NCBI RefSeq assembly: GCF_037975245.1
Contig: NC_092578.1
Coordinates: forward strand, 744,001-808,000
Reading direction: 5' to 3'
From: Apostichopus japonicus
Taxonomy: Eukaryota; Echinodermata; Holothuroidea; Aspidochirotida; Stichopodidae
DNA: 64,000 nucleotides
The notes below the pieces were generated by a model. The model did no database searches. It saw nothing but the letters and a program-made list of their open reading frames with translations, and was not told the origin of the DNA. This document shows positions 1 to 63,867 of the stretch, piece after piece; position 1 is the stretch's first letter, and every line of letters starts with the position of its first letter. A program made the translations under genes and the position numbers.

Positions 1-1455
1 TCAGCCCTAGTTATCTGATGGTGACCCAAGTATGCAGGAATGTATGAATATTCATATACGGAATCACAACAACCAGTGTTATGACTCTATTGCACATCGC
101 ATGCACTTTGCTAGCATACAGCTCCGTACAGAATACGTTGTACGGTATTGCCATACGAGCTATACACTGTTTACAATATATAGTACACATACTGCAATGC
201 GCAACTAAACTTCGCTTAGATGAAGTACCAACGTTGGCCTAACTGTAAGACAGTATAGGCCTACGGATTAATACATCAACATAAGTCACAAACGTATTGT
301 TAATTTACGACAAACTGTCACGAAAGTTACCGAGGTTCTATTTCGTGTCTTTTGTGTGTTATTTCTCAATTATTTTCATATCTGATACACATTTGACGGG
401 TGTCTTTTATTAATTTAACGTTAATGGTAAGTCTGCGCTGGACAACAAACATCGGCTTTTCAAATAGACCAGCCTAGGCCTAAAATAGCCTAACTTCAGG
501 ACCAGCCTAAGTTGCATTGCAACTTCAGGTTCGACTAAGGCATAACTTGGGCAAGCCCTATACTTTCTTCGTCGGTTAGGGTATGAACTCATGGTTAATA
601 AAACTTAATAAATATTACATGATAGCAAAAATATCAGTTTGCTCAAGTTAGCCTTACCAATTAAGTAGTATGAGTAGACTAGCCTAGGCCTGAGCCTATA
701 TCACATAGGCCTACATAAGCTAGGCCTTGGTCTATAAAAGTTGTAGGTTATCAGGCAATTGCATAGACCCTAAACAGTAACAGACTTATATCTTACTTGC
801 CCTCAAATTAATATGATTCAAGGCATAAAAGTGAAAACCAGCATGCACTTGATACTTTCATACTGTATAAAACTAAAGCTTAATCACAACAAATCCCTGT
901 AGTGTAAGGATAAGGCAAAACAAACTTGGATGTATCTTCATTACAAATTTATGTTGCCACATATCTGCATGCTATAAACGTCTTTTGGTGTTACGCAGGG
1001 CTAACTTCTATAGTATTAAAAGAAAAGAAAAGATTTATAAAGGCCCATTATCTAGAAAAAAATGTGCATTTGTTGTCCAATGAGAATAAAATATAATGAA
1101 AACCATATTACTGGGTTGCTTTCCTTTAATAATAGAAGCAGTTAAAACAGCGCTTGGTATTCACTTTTGCACCCTCAAAATTATGAATGTCACCTGATAT
1201 TTTTCAAGTAGTCATCTTCCTTTGATTGTAACTATGCATATATGTGCACTTTCGTTCTATTTACTTGCAATAAATTGAAATAGCTGAAAGTATTTCATTT
1301 TCACCATCAAAGCATTTTCCATTATCTAGAGAGATATTTATTTGGCTAAGTCAATATTCCTGCATGACTGGGCATAAGTTACTACCTCTATCAAATAAAA
1401 TATACTTCCAAAACTTAAGAGATTAAACATTTCAGATCTTCTTGTTTCCCTACAG
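1..1455. other. Upstream region of PAR-3
   Basis: No coding similarity seen. 460-730 is unusually rich in TAGGCCT/CCTAGGCC words. A TATAAAAG hexamer-type box lies at 733-740, but nothing shows it is the real promoter. A 5'-UTR exon probably lies here or further upstream, given the acceptor at 1455. Confidence 0.4.
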
Positions 1456-1516
1456 AATGGCAAAATAACCAGTCTATGCAACTAGGTTGGTAGAACACCA
1501 CCTACGACGAAACACC
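1456..1516 (+). promoter_or_regulatory. PAR-3 5'-UTR segment with two minimal upstream ORFs
   Basis: This is the leader between the acceptor at 1455 and the start ATG at 1517. It contains ATG-GCA-AAA-TAA (1457-1468) and a five-codon ATG...TAG (1476-1493), both closed before the real start. If this segment is in the mature leader, these could lower translation; that part is inference. Confidence 0.5.
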
Positions 1517-45183
<43,667 letters not shown>

Positions 45184-45749
45184 TGGAAGACATCCTTTTT
45201 CTTAAACTCTAAGGAGCTCATGTAAGGAAGGAAGAAACAAACTCAACCAGCACAATTTATTTTCATTACAATGTTTATTTCATAGGTAGCCACACAGATG
45301 AGAATATTTAGACCAAATAGTCTGAAACCAATCCCCTAGCAACTGTGACAGGTTATATGTGTTTTATAACATTCTAAACAACACATAGAAGTAGGAGCAG
45401 CAGCATAAGTTTCAGACAAGGTGAAGCTAAGCGATAAGTAAATGCAAACAGAAAACTGTCTCTGTTGCCGCTGGTTTTTGGACAGGAAAAGAAAGATTAT
45501 TATGTGATTGTCTGAGCTAACAGGATTCTGTGACCACTGCAGGTGCCTGTACTGAACAATAGCGCACTTGTGTGAAGTATTAGGAGCTGTCTATGTTGGC
45601 CTTTGCACTGCCAAGCTAACTTAAGCTCTTAGTCAACCAATTTTCCTTCTCACAATTCTTTAGTTTGGGAATCGAGGTTCTTTCACCTTGTCTGAGAATG
45701 GAAGAAACCTTACAGTGATTTATGTTGCATTGTGCCTGTAATACAGTAT

Positions 45750-46142
45750 AACTGGATCATGTGGTGTTGGTCCCATGGATCCACTAGATCTGCTTCCTGT
45801 GGGGTGTGGATTTAGCTGGATCCTGCAGTGTTCATCATGTGGATCAACCGGATCTGCTTCCTACAGGTCTGGATGCTGTGGATTTAGCTGGATCCTGCAG
45901 TATTGATCCCATGGATCCACTGGATCTGTTTCCTGTGGGGTGTGGATTTAACTGGATCCTGGGGTGTTGATCATGTGGATCACCAGATCTGCTTCCTGTG
46001 GGTCTGGATGCTGTGGATTTAGCTGGATCCTGCAGTATTGATCCCATGGATCACTGGATCTGCTTTCTGTGGGTCTGGATGCTGTGGATTTACCTGGATC
46101 CTGCAGTGTTGATCCCATGGATCAACTGGATCTGCTTCCTGC
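45750..46142 (+). repeat. About 72-bp GGATCC-rich minisatellite in PAR-3 3' region
   Basis: Around five and a half copies of a unit containing GATCCCATGGATCCACTGGA, TCTGCTTCCTGTGGG and TGGATTTAGCTGGATCCTGC, with small length changes. Rich in GGATCC/GATC and partly self-complementary. Confidence 0.88.
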
Positions 46143-46909
46143 ACTCTGATTTGTATATGTATATATATATATATTTCTTTTTAAAGCAATAATGTATATT
46201 ATTAGGCCAAAGGATTTGTCCTTGAAACATATCTTCCATTGAACTGATTAGCTTTTATTCAATCATGTATGTAAAGTAAATGTTGTTTTTACTGGTTCAT
46301 GATAGACCAACCTAACCCACTAAGGTTAACTGTCTTTGTGTTTTATAAATGATCAGGGAACTGAGAAAGTAGAATGAGATGTAATCCTGCTCTTAACAAA
46401 TTAAAGTGGGTGTCACTCCCAGTATGGTTGGGATAACTATCCCTTCGTACAAAACACATTTTTTGAGATGAAAGTGTTAAAATATCTTGTGATTAGGAAA
46501 GAATGGTTTAATCATCTGCGATATGAGGACATAGTCAATGGTTATTCATGAATCAATCTTAATATTCATTTCTTCACATGTAGCACACTAGTGTGTCTGA
46601 GTCAAAATTAAATGATACAATTGGCTGGTTCTTGCTTGTAAATGATGTAGTCCTGTCTACGTAGGAGCAAGTAAACCTGTTTTTGTTATTAATCACAAAA
46701 GTGGAAGGCATCTCTTAGGGAAACTTCATTGTTACTCTAGAGTAAAGAAATGGCACTCCATAAAACACACAAAACATTTCTGCTTGCAAATATCCCTAGC
46801 AAATGTTCTTGTTTGTGAAGGATATATGCGATGGAACACATCCTATTGTTCATAAGAATGCATTTGCTTTTGGATATACCCTTCAATTGTTGCCAAACTG
46901 TGATACTAT

Positions 46910-47095
46910 GGTGAATAAATGATGGACCATGAATAAATTATAGATTCACCTCATTAATAATTGATGACACTTTATGAATAATTGATGGTTCACCTCATGA
47001 ATAATTGATGGTTCACCTCATGAATAATTGATGGGTTCCCCTCATGAATAAATTATGACACCTCATGATTAATTATCAAACTATATAATTTATCA
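46910..47095 (+). repeat. AT-rich about 23-bp repeat
   Basis: TTCACCTCATGAATAATTGATG recurs with variation four to six times; some copies contain AATAAA. Confidence 0.7.
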
Positions 47096-49229
47096 AGAGT
47101 GTGATGAACATTGTGAATTACTGATATGCCTCATGAATAAGTAATTTTCACATGAATATTCAACAGCACAACATGAAGATATGATGGACAAGCATTATAA
47201 TGAGGTGTCCTCTTTTGCCAGACCATGTTAAGGAGTCGTAGAACTGATATAGATGCTTGATGAGAGATTTGATTGGCCAGTTTGTACATAATATGGTTAT
47301 TAAGTGTACAACTCATTCTTCACTGCCTTCCTCTTATTCTAACTTTTGTTTCCTTTGATTTGATGTAAATATTTGTAAGAAGGGAAGAAAACACTTCTCA
47401 TTTTGCTTGATTGGGAAGAAGCTTTAAAGGAGGCGATTGGTCAGTATCTTTATCAAATGCAATTAGTTGCTAGGACCAAAAACCAGTTTTTGTTTCCATG
47501 GTTGCAGCCAAGACAGTCACAATTGTTTTATTTGAGTCACATACATTGATGCGATATAACCGTTGAAGCTTGAAGAGAAACATGAAAATGTCTCATACTT
47601 TAGAGGCCGCAGCACCTGACAAGGGAAGCCAAGAAGTATCTGGCAAGTTTGCTGTGTAAAATAATAAGCCATTTGTAGGAAGAGAGAAGGAAATTAAAAA
47701 GTACCTAATTAGTTATTCAGTATTATCATAATTATCATAATACTTATTCAAAACAAACCAAATATTATTCATGAAATTAATGCTCTTCAAATATCTGTCT
47801 GCCAATTGCAAAACAAACTTGATTTGGTTTGATACTGTGATACTGATGGCTAAGAAATGCTCATTAAGGGGAATAGAATCAAGTGTGTAATTTAAAAACA
47901 TTGTTAACGTTTATATTTATGACCTTGATGTCAAGTTGCAATTCTGAAAAAAACGATGTTGAGAAATGTGTTTGTCTCTCAGATAAATTGTTTTGAAATC
48001 AGAGGGTTGGAGAGGTTGTGAATTGGTGATCCGCGACTGGGTAGAGCTCAAAGGAAGTGAAAGAGCCACTTGTAAAGATTGGATATTGTTAATCTCTGAG
48101 ATGTGTACTAAGTTGACAATATCTGTAAGATACTTAACACAGTAATTAGTGATAATTAACAAGCGAATCCCTAGTGAAGGGATTGCGGGAGAGAACAGAT
48201 TTCTTGTGCAACTCCATGGATGTTACAGTAGTTCAATGGTGCACAATGTAACTGCCTTCGAATCAGCAGGGTAAAGACACACTTGACTTAAGAAGCCGAA
48301 GCTGTACATCTGCAAGTAGACCATTGGATGGTACATATCTGTGTGCTATATATATTAATATGTAATAAAACTAACTGCACAACACACCAACCACTATTTG
48401 AATGGTGTTGGTACAGTCTTTACTAAAGGTGTCATATTTAGAGATTCATAGTTATTATGCTCTCTGGAGTAGTTTGTATCTCACAGATTACTTTATAAGT
48501 TGATTTGACATTTTGTAGATATTTAAATGGTTATCCAAGTTATGGAGGAAAGCAGCCTTCATACCAGCGTGTGCCTTAGTTCTCTTTGCTTGTGAGGTAC
48601 TTGTAAGGTACTTGTATAATATGTATAAAGATTAGTGCACCCCCATACCACTATATTTATATACTCTGTTTTCATTCCTCCCCCCCCCCAACCCCTTTCT
48701 CCTGTTCTCAAATTTCCTCATTCATTATTTCATGTATTCTGTATTTCTAAGTGAGTATTCAATAAGTTTTGCTGGTTCAACTATTAATGTGTTTTCCACA
48801 GCATGAAGTATCCCATTCAATGTATTCATTAGTCAATTCACAGCCATAGGCCTTGAAAATTAATAATCATAAGTTAGTTTCATCATCATCATATTTATAT
48901 GCAAGTGATCTAGCTTTTGTTGTTTTAATAATCAGTCGGTATTAAGGTCGGTGCTTTTACACTGTCATCACATACCTATTCATCATTGTAGGGCAGTCTT
49001 GTCATCTTCAAAGCCAACTTTGCACAATTTAACAGTGAAAAGTCTATCTCACCATGGCAGGATTAATCTGAGATACTACAAGATGGTTGAAACACTTGTC
49101 TTTACTTTGGTTTAATCTGGAGCACTGGTTACACTGACCATGACCTTTACGATATTTTAAACTTGAGCCATTAAGACATGGTCAAACAGACCTGACAAAG
49201 GAGGATCTTAGCTAGAATAACTTGGTACG

Positions 49230-49470
49230 AACTATTACTGTTAGGCTGAACAGTGACATGGTCTATATTAAGGTATTGCCTAGAGTGTCTCTGTCATAAC
49301 TATAACTGTAAGGCTAAACAGTGATATAGTCTGTATTCAAGTAGCTTTGTACAAATTATTACTGTTAAGCTAAACAGTGACATGATCTAACAGTCCTAAT
49401 AAATTTGGGTATTACCTTGAATATCTCCATACAAACCATTACTGTAAGGCTAAACAGTGACCTGTTAAGT
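49230..49470 (+). repeat. Degenerate roughly 70-bp repeat
   Basis: ATTACTGTTAGGCTGAACAG-type cores occur near 49233, 49301, 49358 and 49438, each followed by TGACATGGTCT-like sequence. Confidence 0.65.
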
Positions 49471-50870
49471 TAGGGTATTGAATATCACTGTACAGACAAC
49501 CAGTAGCATTTCTTAACATAGTAGTGCCTGTCCCTCTTTTCTGCTAGTACTATTTCATTTTGTACAGAAAATTTTATAATTCCCTTTTCTTGTCACTTCT
49601 TTGTAAATAGCAGCACATTCCACATGCCCTATATCCACTATCATTATATCCACAATCATTATATCCAATTATTCTGATGGATTCGTCAAAATGACCTCCG
49701 AAATATCGCTGCATCTTCCTGGTATGAAAACGCATATTATGCTCGGTGAAAACCAATATTATCATCTCGTAGAAACCACATCATTTTATTTTTAATTTCT
49801 AATTGTTGTTTTTCTTCAATGTTGAACTCATGTTATCATTTTGCATTCATTATGTTATATTTAGTGTTTCTGTTATGATATTAACATTAGTTTTGTGTGA
49901 TTAGAGCTGGCCGTATATTACCGCTCTTTGTGTATGTGGTCACCCCCCCCCCTCCTCTTTCGACAACCCCGACTTACATTTGATTAGTGTAGGGTTTGCT
50001 CTCTTCATTGTGGTTTCAGCAAGTTTTAATTTTATGTATTTATAACCTGGTTAATATGTTTACCCCATTAAGTATTTTTCATACACAAGAAGATCATTTA
50101 TAACAAATAAACGTAACATGAGAGCAGTTATCAAGTCATTCTAGTATTTCTGTTATCATTCATGACTAATTTCATTAATCCTTTTCTGCCCCCCCCCCCA
50201 CCCTTCTGTTGGAGACCATTCACACTTTCTTTGTTAGATATACCGTAACAGGATTTAATGGATTTGGGGGGGGGGGGAGGTGGAAGTGGATGTTGTTGGG
50301 GATAGGTGGCAAAAAACGAACAGGTTGAGGTTACCACCATTATCATTATTATGAAGCCAGTGTTCTGTATGATGGACGACTTAATGCTTTGTACAATCTA
50401 TATAGCCTCGATAAATTAGCAACGAAAGATTTGTATTCCATAACAGAATCGGATAGCGTACAGAATGATAAACAAACGGGAGAATGTACAGCATTCTTTG
50501 TACACACAGATCAATAGTAACTGTAACAGAGTTCATATACTTTACCAGTCTCTGCTAATTGAGTATCATCTTGCTAAATTCAACACGGCATACTACTTTA
50601 AATGTAGTCAAGGCTCTGTTTATTTTTCATGACATAAAACGTACACGCCTAAGCCGTATATTAACTACATCAACGTGAAATAATTAGAGTACATCCTGTA
50701 CATAAATCCATAATGATATGCCTAAATCTGGTGTTTATTTTACGGAGTTTGAAATTCATCATTTGACTTTCTTTCCAGTGTATTCAGCTGTGTGTTTACA
50801 GTAGTCAATACTTGCTTTTACAACGTCACCGTTTGTTTACATTTGTTAAGGAGAATATTAATACACACTA

Positions 50871-51317
50871 CAGGTCTAACTGGTTATGTTACATCCTTCA
50901 CACATATAGATACATAAAATGGCCTGTATATTGCCACGTAAAAAGTTAAATATTTATGACAGGTCTAACAGTGGTTATGTTCCATCCTTCACACATAGAG
51001 ATACATAAAATGGCCTGTATATTGCCACGTAAAAAGTTAAATATTTATTACAGGTCTAACTGGTTATGTTCCATCCTTCACACATAGAGATACATAAAAT
51101 GGCCTGTACTACCACGTAAAAAGTTAAATATTTATTACAGGTCTAACAGTGGTTATGTTACATCCTTCACACATAGAAATACATAAAATGGCCTGTATAT
51201 TGCCACGTAAAAAGTTAAATATTTATTACAGGTCTAACTGGTTATGTTCCATCCTTCACACATAGAAATACATAAAATGGCCTGTACTGCCACGTAGAAA
51301 GTTAAATATTTATTACA
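50871..51317 (+). repeat. 87-91-bp tandem repeat, five copies
   Basis: CAGGTCTAAC starts copies at 50871, 50960, 51051, 51138 and 51229. Each contains ATCCTTCACACATAGAGATA and ends with ACGTAAAAAGTTAAATATTT. Copies vary by small indels (CTGG vs CAGTGG; TGTATATTGCC vs TGTACTGCC) in an alternating pattern. Confidence 0.92.
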
Positions 51318-52067
51318 CCTGAATTACGCGTGCTCAGTTAGTATTGCTTTAGTTAGAAAGTGAACTTTTCACTGTTTCATACACACACAGCTGTGGTTTA
51401 CATTCAGACCGTGGACCCCATTGTTTTTTCCATTGTTCAAATCCACGTACCCTAACCCTAATAATACTCGTAACAATATAATTCTTGCGAGGACGTGGTG
51501 ATTCTTTAGAAATCACATCCGAGGACCTAGAATTATTTTGTTCAAGTCCTCAGTCAGAATACAAAAGGCACACACACACATATGTGTGTGTATTGCGTGA
51601 TGATCCGAGCTTGGTCTAATCTCGCGATGATGTTTCTCTCAATATCATGTTCTTCAACTATTTTTCTTTTTTAATCTACCTCCCCCTCCCATCCCTCATT
51701 CCGCCACCCTCCACTTCCACCCCACCATTCTTCGCATCCTAATCACAGGCTGATCATCGATTTTTTTCAAAGCAATATGCGGTTTTCAGCATTAACTAAT
51801 ATTTTCATTCTATTAAGATATATTACTTTAATTCAATAATCTGGTTGAGAACAAATTTATAATTGTTGATAAATATCGATCGAACCCTGCAACAGGTGGT
51901 CATCCCGGCGTACAACGTGTCTAACCACTTCACTGCAGAAATAGAACAATGTACAATGTAAGGACCGTTTGTGAGTAATTGCTTGTTATTAGAGATATAT
52001 TTAACATAGAGGGGTAGTCTAGCAGTTTTTGAATCGTACATATTGTGTTGATAATTGCGAGGGAACA

Positions 52068-60131
<8,064 letters not shown>

Positions 60132-61778
60132 CGACTTGTAAACTGATATCAGAGTAGCTCTGTTGAAGTGTCACTTTATAAACATAAGGGTCGACTGAAT
60201 GTATCAGTCTGTATTACCATAGTAACCATATTGAGTGGAATGTGATGTCGTCTCATGTTTGACTTGTAGTGAACCCTTTATGAACAAGGCAGGCCTCACC
60301 ATCAACATACTATATGTTGTTGAGTCTGGACCACCAATATACTGTTTTCTGTTGAACATGGGGCATCAACACATTCTACTCTTTTGAGTATGAGCCATGA
60401 CCATATTATATCTGTTGAGTATGATCCTTCAACATATTATATTGTTTGAGCATGGTCGAACTAGCGTTTGTAATTGTGTTCTGCATAAGTATGCTTCTAA
60501 CGATGTATGTATGCCTCTCCACTAGCGAATGTTCTGGAAATGGAAACTTGAATAGAGAATTTAGCACAAGCATTTGTAAGCTCATGAATTGTTTAATTTT
60601 CATATTTTCAATGAAGGTCTTCTGTTACATAAACAGTTACAAACCATTACATAATCTCTTAATATCTTACAAAAGTAAATATAATAAGATGATGAACACA
60701 CCTGCTCTGTTTGCCTCTCCTTTTGCCCACCCCTTAATTCTAAATATCTCACAACCCCCCCCCCCCTCCCTTCCCCATCTCGATGAATAAGGCGGAACTG
60801 GTACGAAGGATGCGCTTGTTGTTCGTTTAATGTTTACATCTCTAACTTTTAAGCTCCTACTTATTTTTTCTACTTTTACGGTCAGGTTCATACTTGAAGA
60901 AAATATTTCATTATCAAACTCAACTATTATTATGTATTGTTTTCATCTTCTTTGTTCTTTTCTATTGATGTCGATTTTCTATTTCTAGAAAAAAATGTTT
61001 TATTTTTTATCACTATTACTCTTTGTTTTATTAAAATGAAATTCATCTTGAATCGGCTGTTCGGGTTTTATTTTGCATTTATCGTGTAATCAATGTATTC
61101 GTAAGTTCAGTTTATTTCGGTTTATTTCAGGTCGGGTAGTTTCAGTTCAGTTCGGTTCGGTTCGGGTTCGTTCGGCTCAGTTCGCTCTAGTTCAGTTCCT
61201 TTCGGTTTGGTTCAGTATACTACTGACTTCGGTTCAGTTCGGCTCAGTTCAGTTGATTCCGATTTGGGCTTTTGATTTCTTTCCTGTCAGGCCTGATTTC
61301 CAGATAAAATGATTTCATATTCAATATTGTTGATAGTCTTAGAGTACAATGATAGTCCTCTTTGCATGTGTACCTGTGCGAGTACAATGCTCTAAACACA
61401 TGTACGAGTGTACTTAATGTTGCATTAGATTCCATATTCACCCCTCCCCTACCCGCCCCCCCCCACCCTCCCACTTGCATGAAATGTCACTTACTAGTCG
61501 GAATTAATCGTACCCTATGAGTGTGGTGGAAATGTTTTATTTTTAAACAAAGGATATTCAAATATGCGATACTAGAGCAGGTGTTTGTTATTAAGAGCAG
61601 TAAATCCAAATAATAATTATGATAATTATTAGTAAACAAACGAAGGCAGGTGTACATCTGAGGTGGCATGGTTTTGTAACGGTAGATCCCATGAACTGAT
61701 TTACTGCATATGGAAGGAAGTTGGAGAAGCTATACGTGTAACCTAAACATATAGAAGTATGAGCATGCTACAGCTAAC
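60132..61778. other. GALNT-A 3' flank and spacer to GALNT-B
   Basis: No gene seen. A diverged CAAC/CATATTATAT-type repeat (about 60285-60450) follows the stop. An ATTAAA that could serve as a poly(A) signal lies near 61030, a TTCGG-rich repeat at 61110-61262 and a C-run near 61458. The promoter of the second gene should lie in its 3' part. Confidence 0.5.
61110..61262 (+). repeat. TTCGG/TTCAG pentamer-rich repeat
   Basis: Repeated TTCAGTTCGGTTCGG-type pentamers with interruptions across about 150 bp in the spacer between the two GALNT genes. Confidence 0.8.
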
Positions 61779-61835
61779 ATGTATGACAACGATAAAACGA
61801 AACCAAGGAAAAAGCGGTCTTTCGTCTCCCACCTG
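61779..61835 (+). CDS. GALNT-B exon 1 (residues 1-19)
   Basis: Encodes MYDNDKTKPRKKRSFVSHL, a basic tail, ending at GTAAGT in phase 0. An overlapping ATG at 61783 is in another frame and would not join exon 2 in phase. Confidence 0.65.
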
Positions 61836-63867
61836 GTAAGTTTTCAATTTCTATTTTGATAAGCAAACATTCCTAGACTATTAATTGCAGATATTTTTAT
61901 TAATTTATTCATGTCACTTGTATTGAGTCATTTAGAATCATTACAAGTGTAGGTATTCATTGAGGCTATTCTATGTAACTGCAGTGTGTCTTTATTCAAT
62001 TATACGTATAAATAATGGTGTGAGAGGGGTACACGATAACTACTCAGACCTGTGAGCCAAGCTAACTCCTTATTTTTGTTTATAGCCCCCCCAACCCCCA
62101 CCCCCACCCTTTCTCTTCATTCCCTAGCCCCTTACCGACCCAAGAAAGCTGGGGTTTCGCAGTTATTACTAGAGCAATTATAACATTAGAATTTTTACTT
62201 TCCTCCCCTTGTTCAAAATGTGCAATTAATTTAAATTTATTTGTACATAATCATAAAGAATAAACGTTGCTTTTTTTTAATTAACATTCGTCTTATGTAA
62301 GGTGTAAATGTGACACGGAAGCAATTATCGATAATTAGTGTCACTCTATAACCTCCAGTCGCTCCAATTGTCGTATAGTGTATTCTTTTGGTATGTTTAG
62401 CACGATGGTTTGGGAGGATAGGGGCAGGGGTAGGTTAGGGGTCGGGTAGGGTAGGGGTCGGGGTATGTACTTTGGAGAAGTCGATGTTGGGTGGGGTAGA
62501 GGTGATGTGTATGTGTAATAATTGAAAGGGGTTCGGGAAATGTGTAAGAGGGAGGGGGGGGGGAGGTGTTGAGGTCAATGCTGCATAGAGAACTATCATA
62601 ACTAGGATTGATATGATTATATAGAAGCTAAATGCGTCAGTTTTCATATCTCTGCATGTAATTGTCACCGCGAAAAGAGACGTTTGTTCTTTGTTAATGC
62701 GACGTTATCTAACAAAGTCGAGTGCCGTATCATATGCATTGTAATGCAGTTTTCAACTAGTACTATAGCCATCAACACTTTGTACTTGACACAATTTTCA
62801 CTTTCGTGGTTTGGTTCTGTGTCAGTATATATGCATTTAGGAAAGTTAATTTATATTTCATATGTAGAGATTTTCTTGGTATGGTTTGAGTTCAGCCAAC
62901 TTCGGCATATCAGTTAGAATATTTACGTATACTAGACACTCACTGGCAGTACATTCATTCTTTGTAGTTTTCTTTCAGCATTTGATACTAAGTGAGTAAG
63001 TATACTTTTATGTTGTTGTTGTTGTTTTCCTTTCAGTACTTGCCATCCAGGAGACTGACCTACTTAATACTATGCATATTCATGTTATGGTTCATTGTTG
63101 ACGTCATTGTGATGCACAACCACTGGAATCAAAGTGAAGATGAAACAAGCGACGGTGAATCACCAGAAAAGCGACATGCGCACAGACATCACGTAAGTCA
63201 GGCCAGAAACTGGCAGATCCCTTCTGCTAGGGAGACATTCTGTTTTATTTTATTCACCCATTGTGTTGTTGTTTATTACAGTTTAAATAACCTACCAACG
63301 ATGAACTTGTTGTTGGTGTAGGATGTTAGGTGGTGGGAGGGGAGGGGGAGGGGCGTGTTGAAGGGTCATTTTCCACTTGAATTAAGCTCGATAAATCCAA
63401 TCCGATCCGCACATAGGCAAATCCAGCAACGACCAGTAGTAAACACATATGGGTGACGGGGGATGTATGTGATTAATCCTACCCTGTATACACACAGTGG
63501 ACATAACCTGTCTTTTTTCAGGTTTGAGGCAATAGGATGAAGAGTGTAGAATAAAGTAGGTCATCCTATTGAATTCACCGTCGTAAAATCTAAAAACTAT
63601 ATACGCGTAAGAATGAAATTCATATTTTTCTAATAATTCATTTAAATTTCACCAGAGAGATCACGAAGAGTTGCATTACGTCCAGTTGGTGGACAGACTA
63701 ACCGAACCACGTGACTACAATAGACCAGGTGAAGACGGCAAGCCTATCGAAATATCGGTCGCCGACGAAGACAAAATTAAATTTTCTTGGAAAGAAAATT
63801 TCTTCAACGAAATAGCGAGTAATGAAATATCGGTGGAACGCTCGTTGGGCGACTACAGACCAACAGA
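61779..63867 (+). CDS. Second polypeptide N-acetylgalactosaminyltransferase, 5' part only (3 exons, 142 residues in window)
   Basis: Tandem paralogue of the gene at 52068-60131. Exons 61779-61835, 63037-63192 and 63656-63867 have the same phases (0, 0, 2) and nearly the same sizes (57/156/212 versus 51/351/215 nt). They encode a basic cytoplasmic tail, a membrane anchor (about residues 26-45) and the stem-to-catalytic block FFNEIASNEISVERSLGDYR. The latter matches FNEYVSDLISVERSLTDIR of the first gene. The stem is much shorter. The catalytic and lectin domains lie beyond the window. Confidence 0.85.
61836..63036. other. GALNT-B intron 1
   Basis: AT-rich with a C-rich tract (62085-62110) and a GGGTAGGGT-type G-rich stretch (62415-62465), plus a G-run near 62553. 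No exon seen. Confidence 0.6.
63037..63192 (+). CDS. GALNT-B exon 2, membrane anchor (residues 20-71)
   Basis: Encodes LTYLILCIFMLWFIVDVIVM (signal anchor) then an acidic and His-rich stem. The WFI(V/L)D core is shared with the first gene (WFILDFLVI). Phase 0 both sides. Confidence 0.85.
63193..63655. other. GALNT-B intron 2
   Basis: No feature seen beyond a short G-rich stretch (63331-63355). Confidence 0.6.
63656..63867 (+). CDS. GALNT-B exon 3 (residues 72-142)
   Basis: Encodes NRPGEDGKPIEIS, then WKENFFNEIASNEISVERSL, ending in phase 2 before GTAAGT exactly as in the first gene. Confidence 0.88.

Larger units (their letters stand above)
45184..48420 (+). other. Probable PAR-3 3'-UTR and 3' flank
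   Basis: There is no coding evidence after the TAA. The stretch carries a GGATCC-rich minisatellite (45750-46142), AT-rich repeats with AATAAA hexamers (46913, 46931 and others) and a further AATAAA near 48363. The true cleavage site cannot be fixed from sequence alone. Confidence 0.5.
48421..52067. other. Intergenic region between PAR-3 and the first GALNT gene
   Basis: No coding evidence on either strand. It holds a degenerate four-copy repeat near 49230-49470, C- and G-homopolymer tracts (49946, 50190, 50266), a five-copy 87-91-bp repeat (50871-51317) and a CA/TG palindrome (51571-51592). The first GALNT promoter and 5' UTR probably lie in the last kilobase. Confidence 0.6.

Noticed and set aside
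733-740. TATAAAAG as the PAR-3 core promoter
   Set aside because: A single match in AT-rich DNA without initiator or transcript evidence.
50871-51317. CRISPR-like array
   Set aside because: The repeated unit is contiguous, 87-91 bp, without unique spacers, and the DNA is animal. It is an ordinary tandem repeat.
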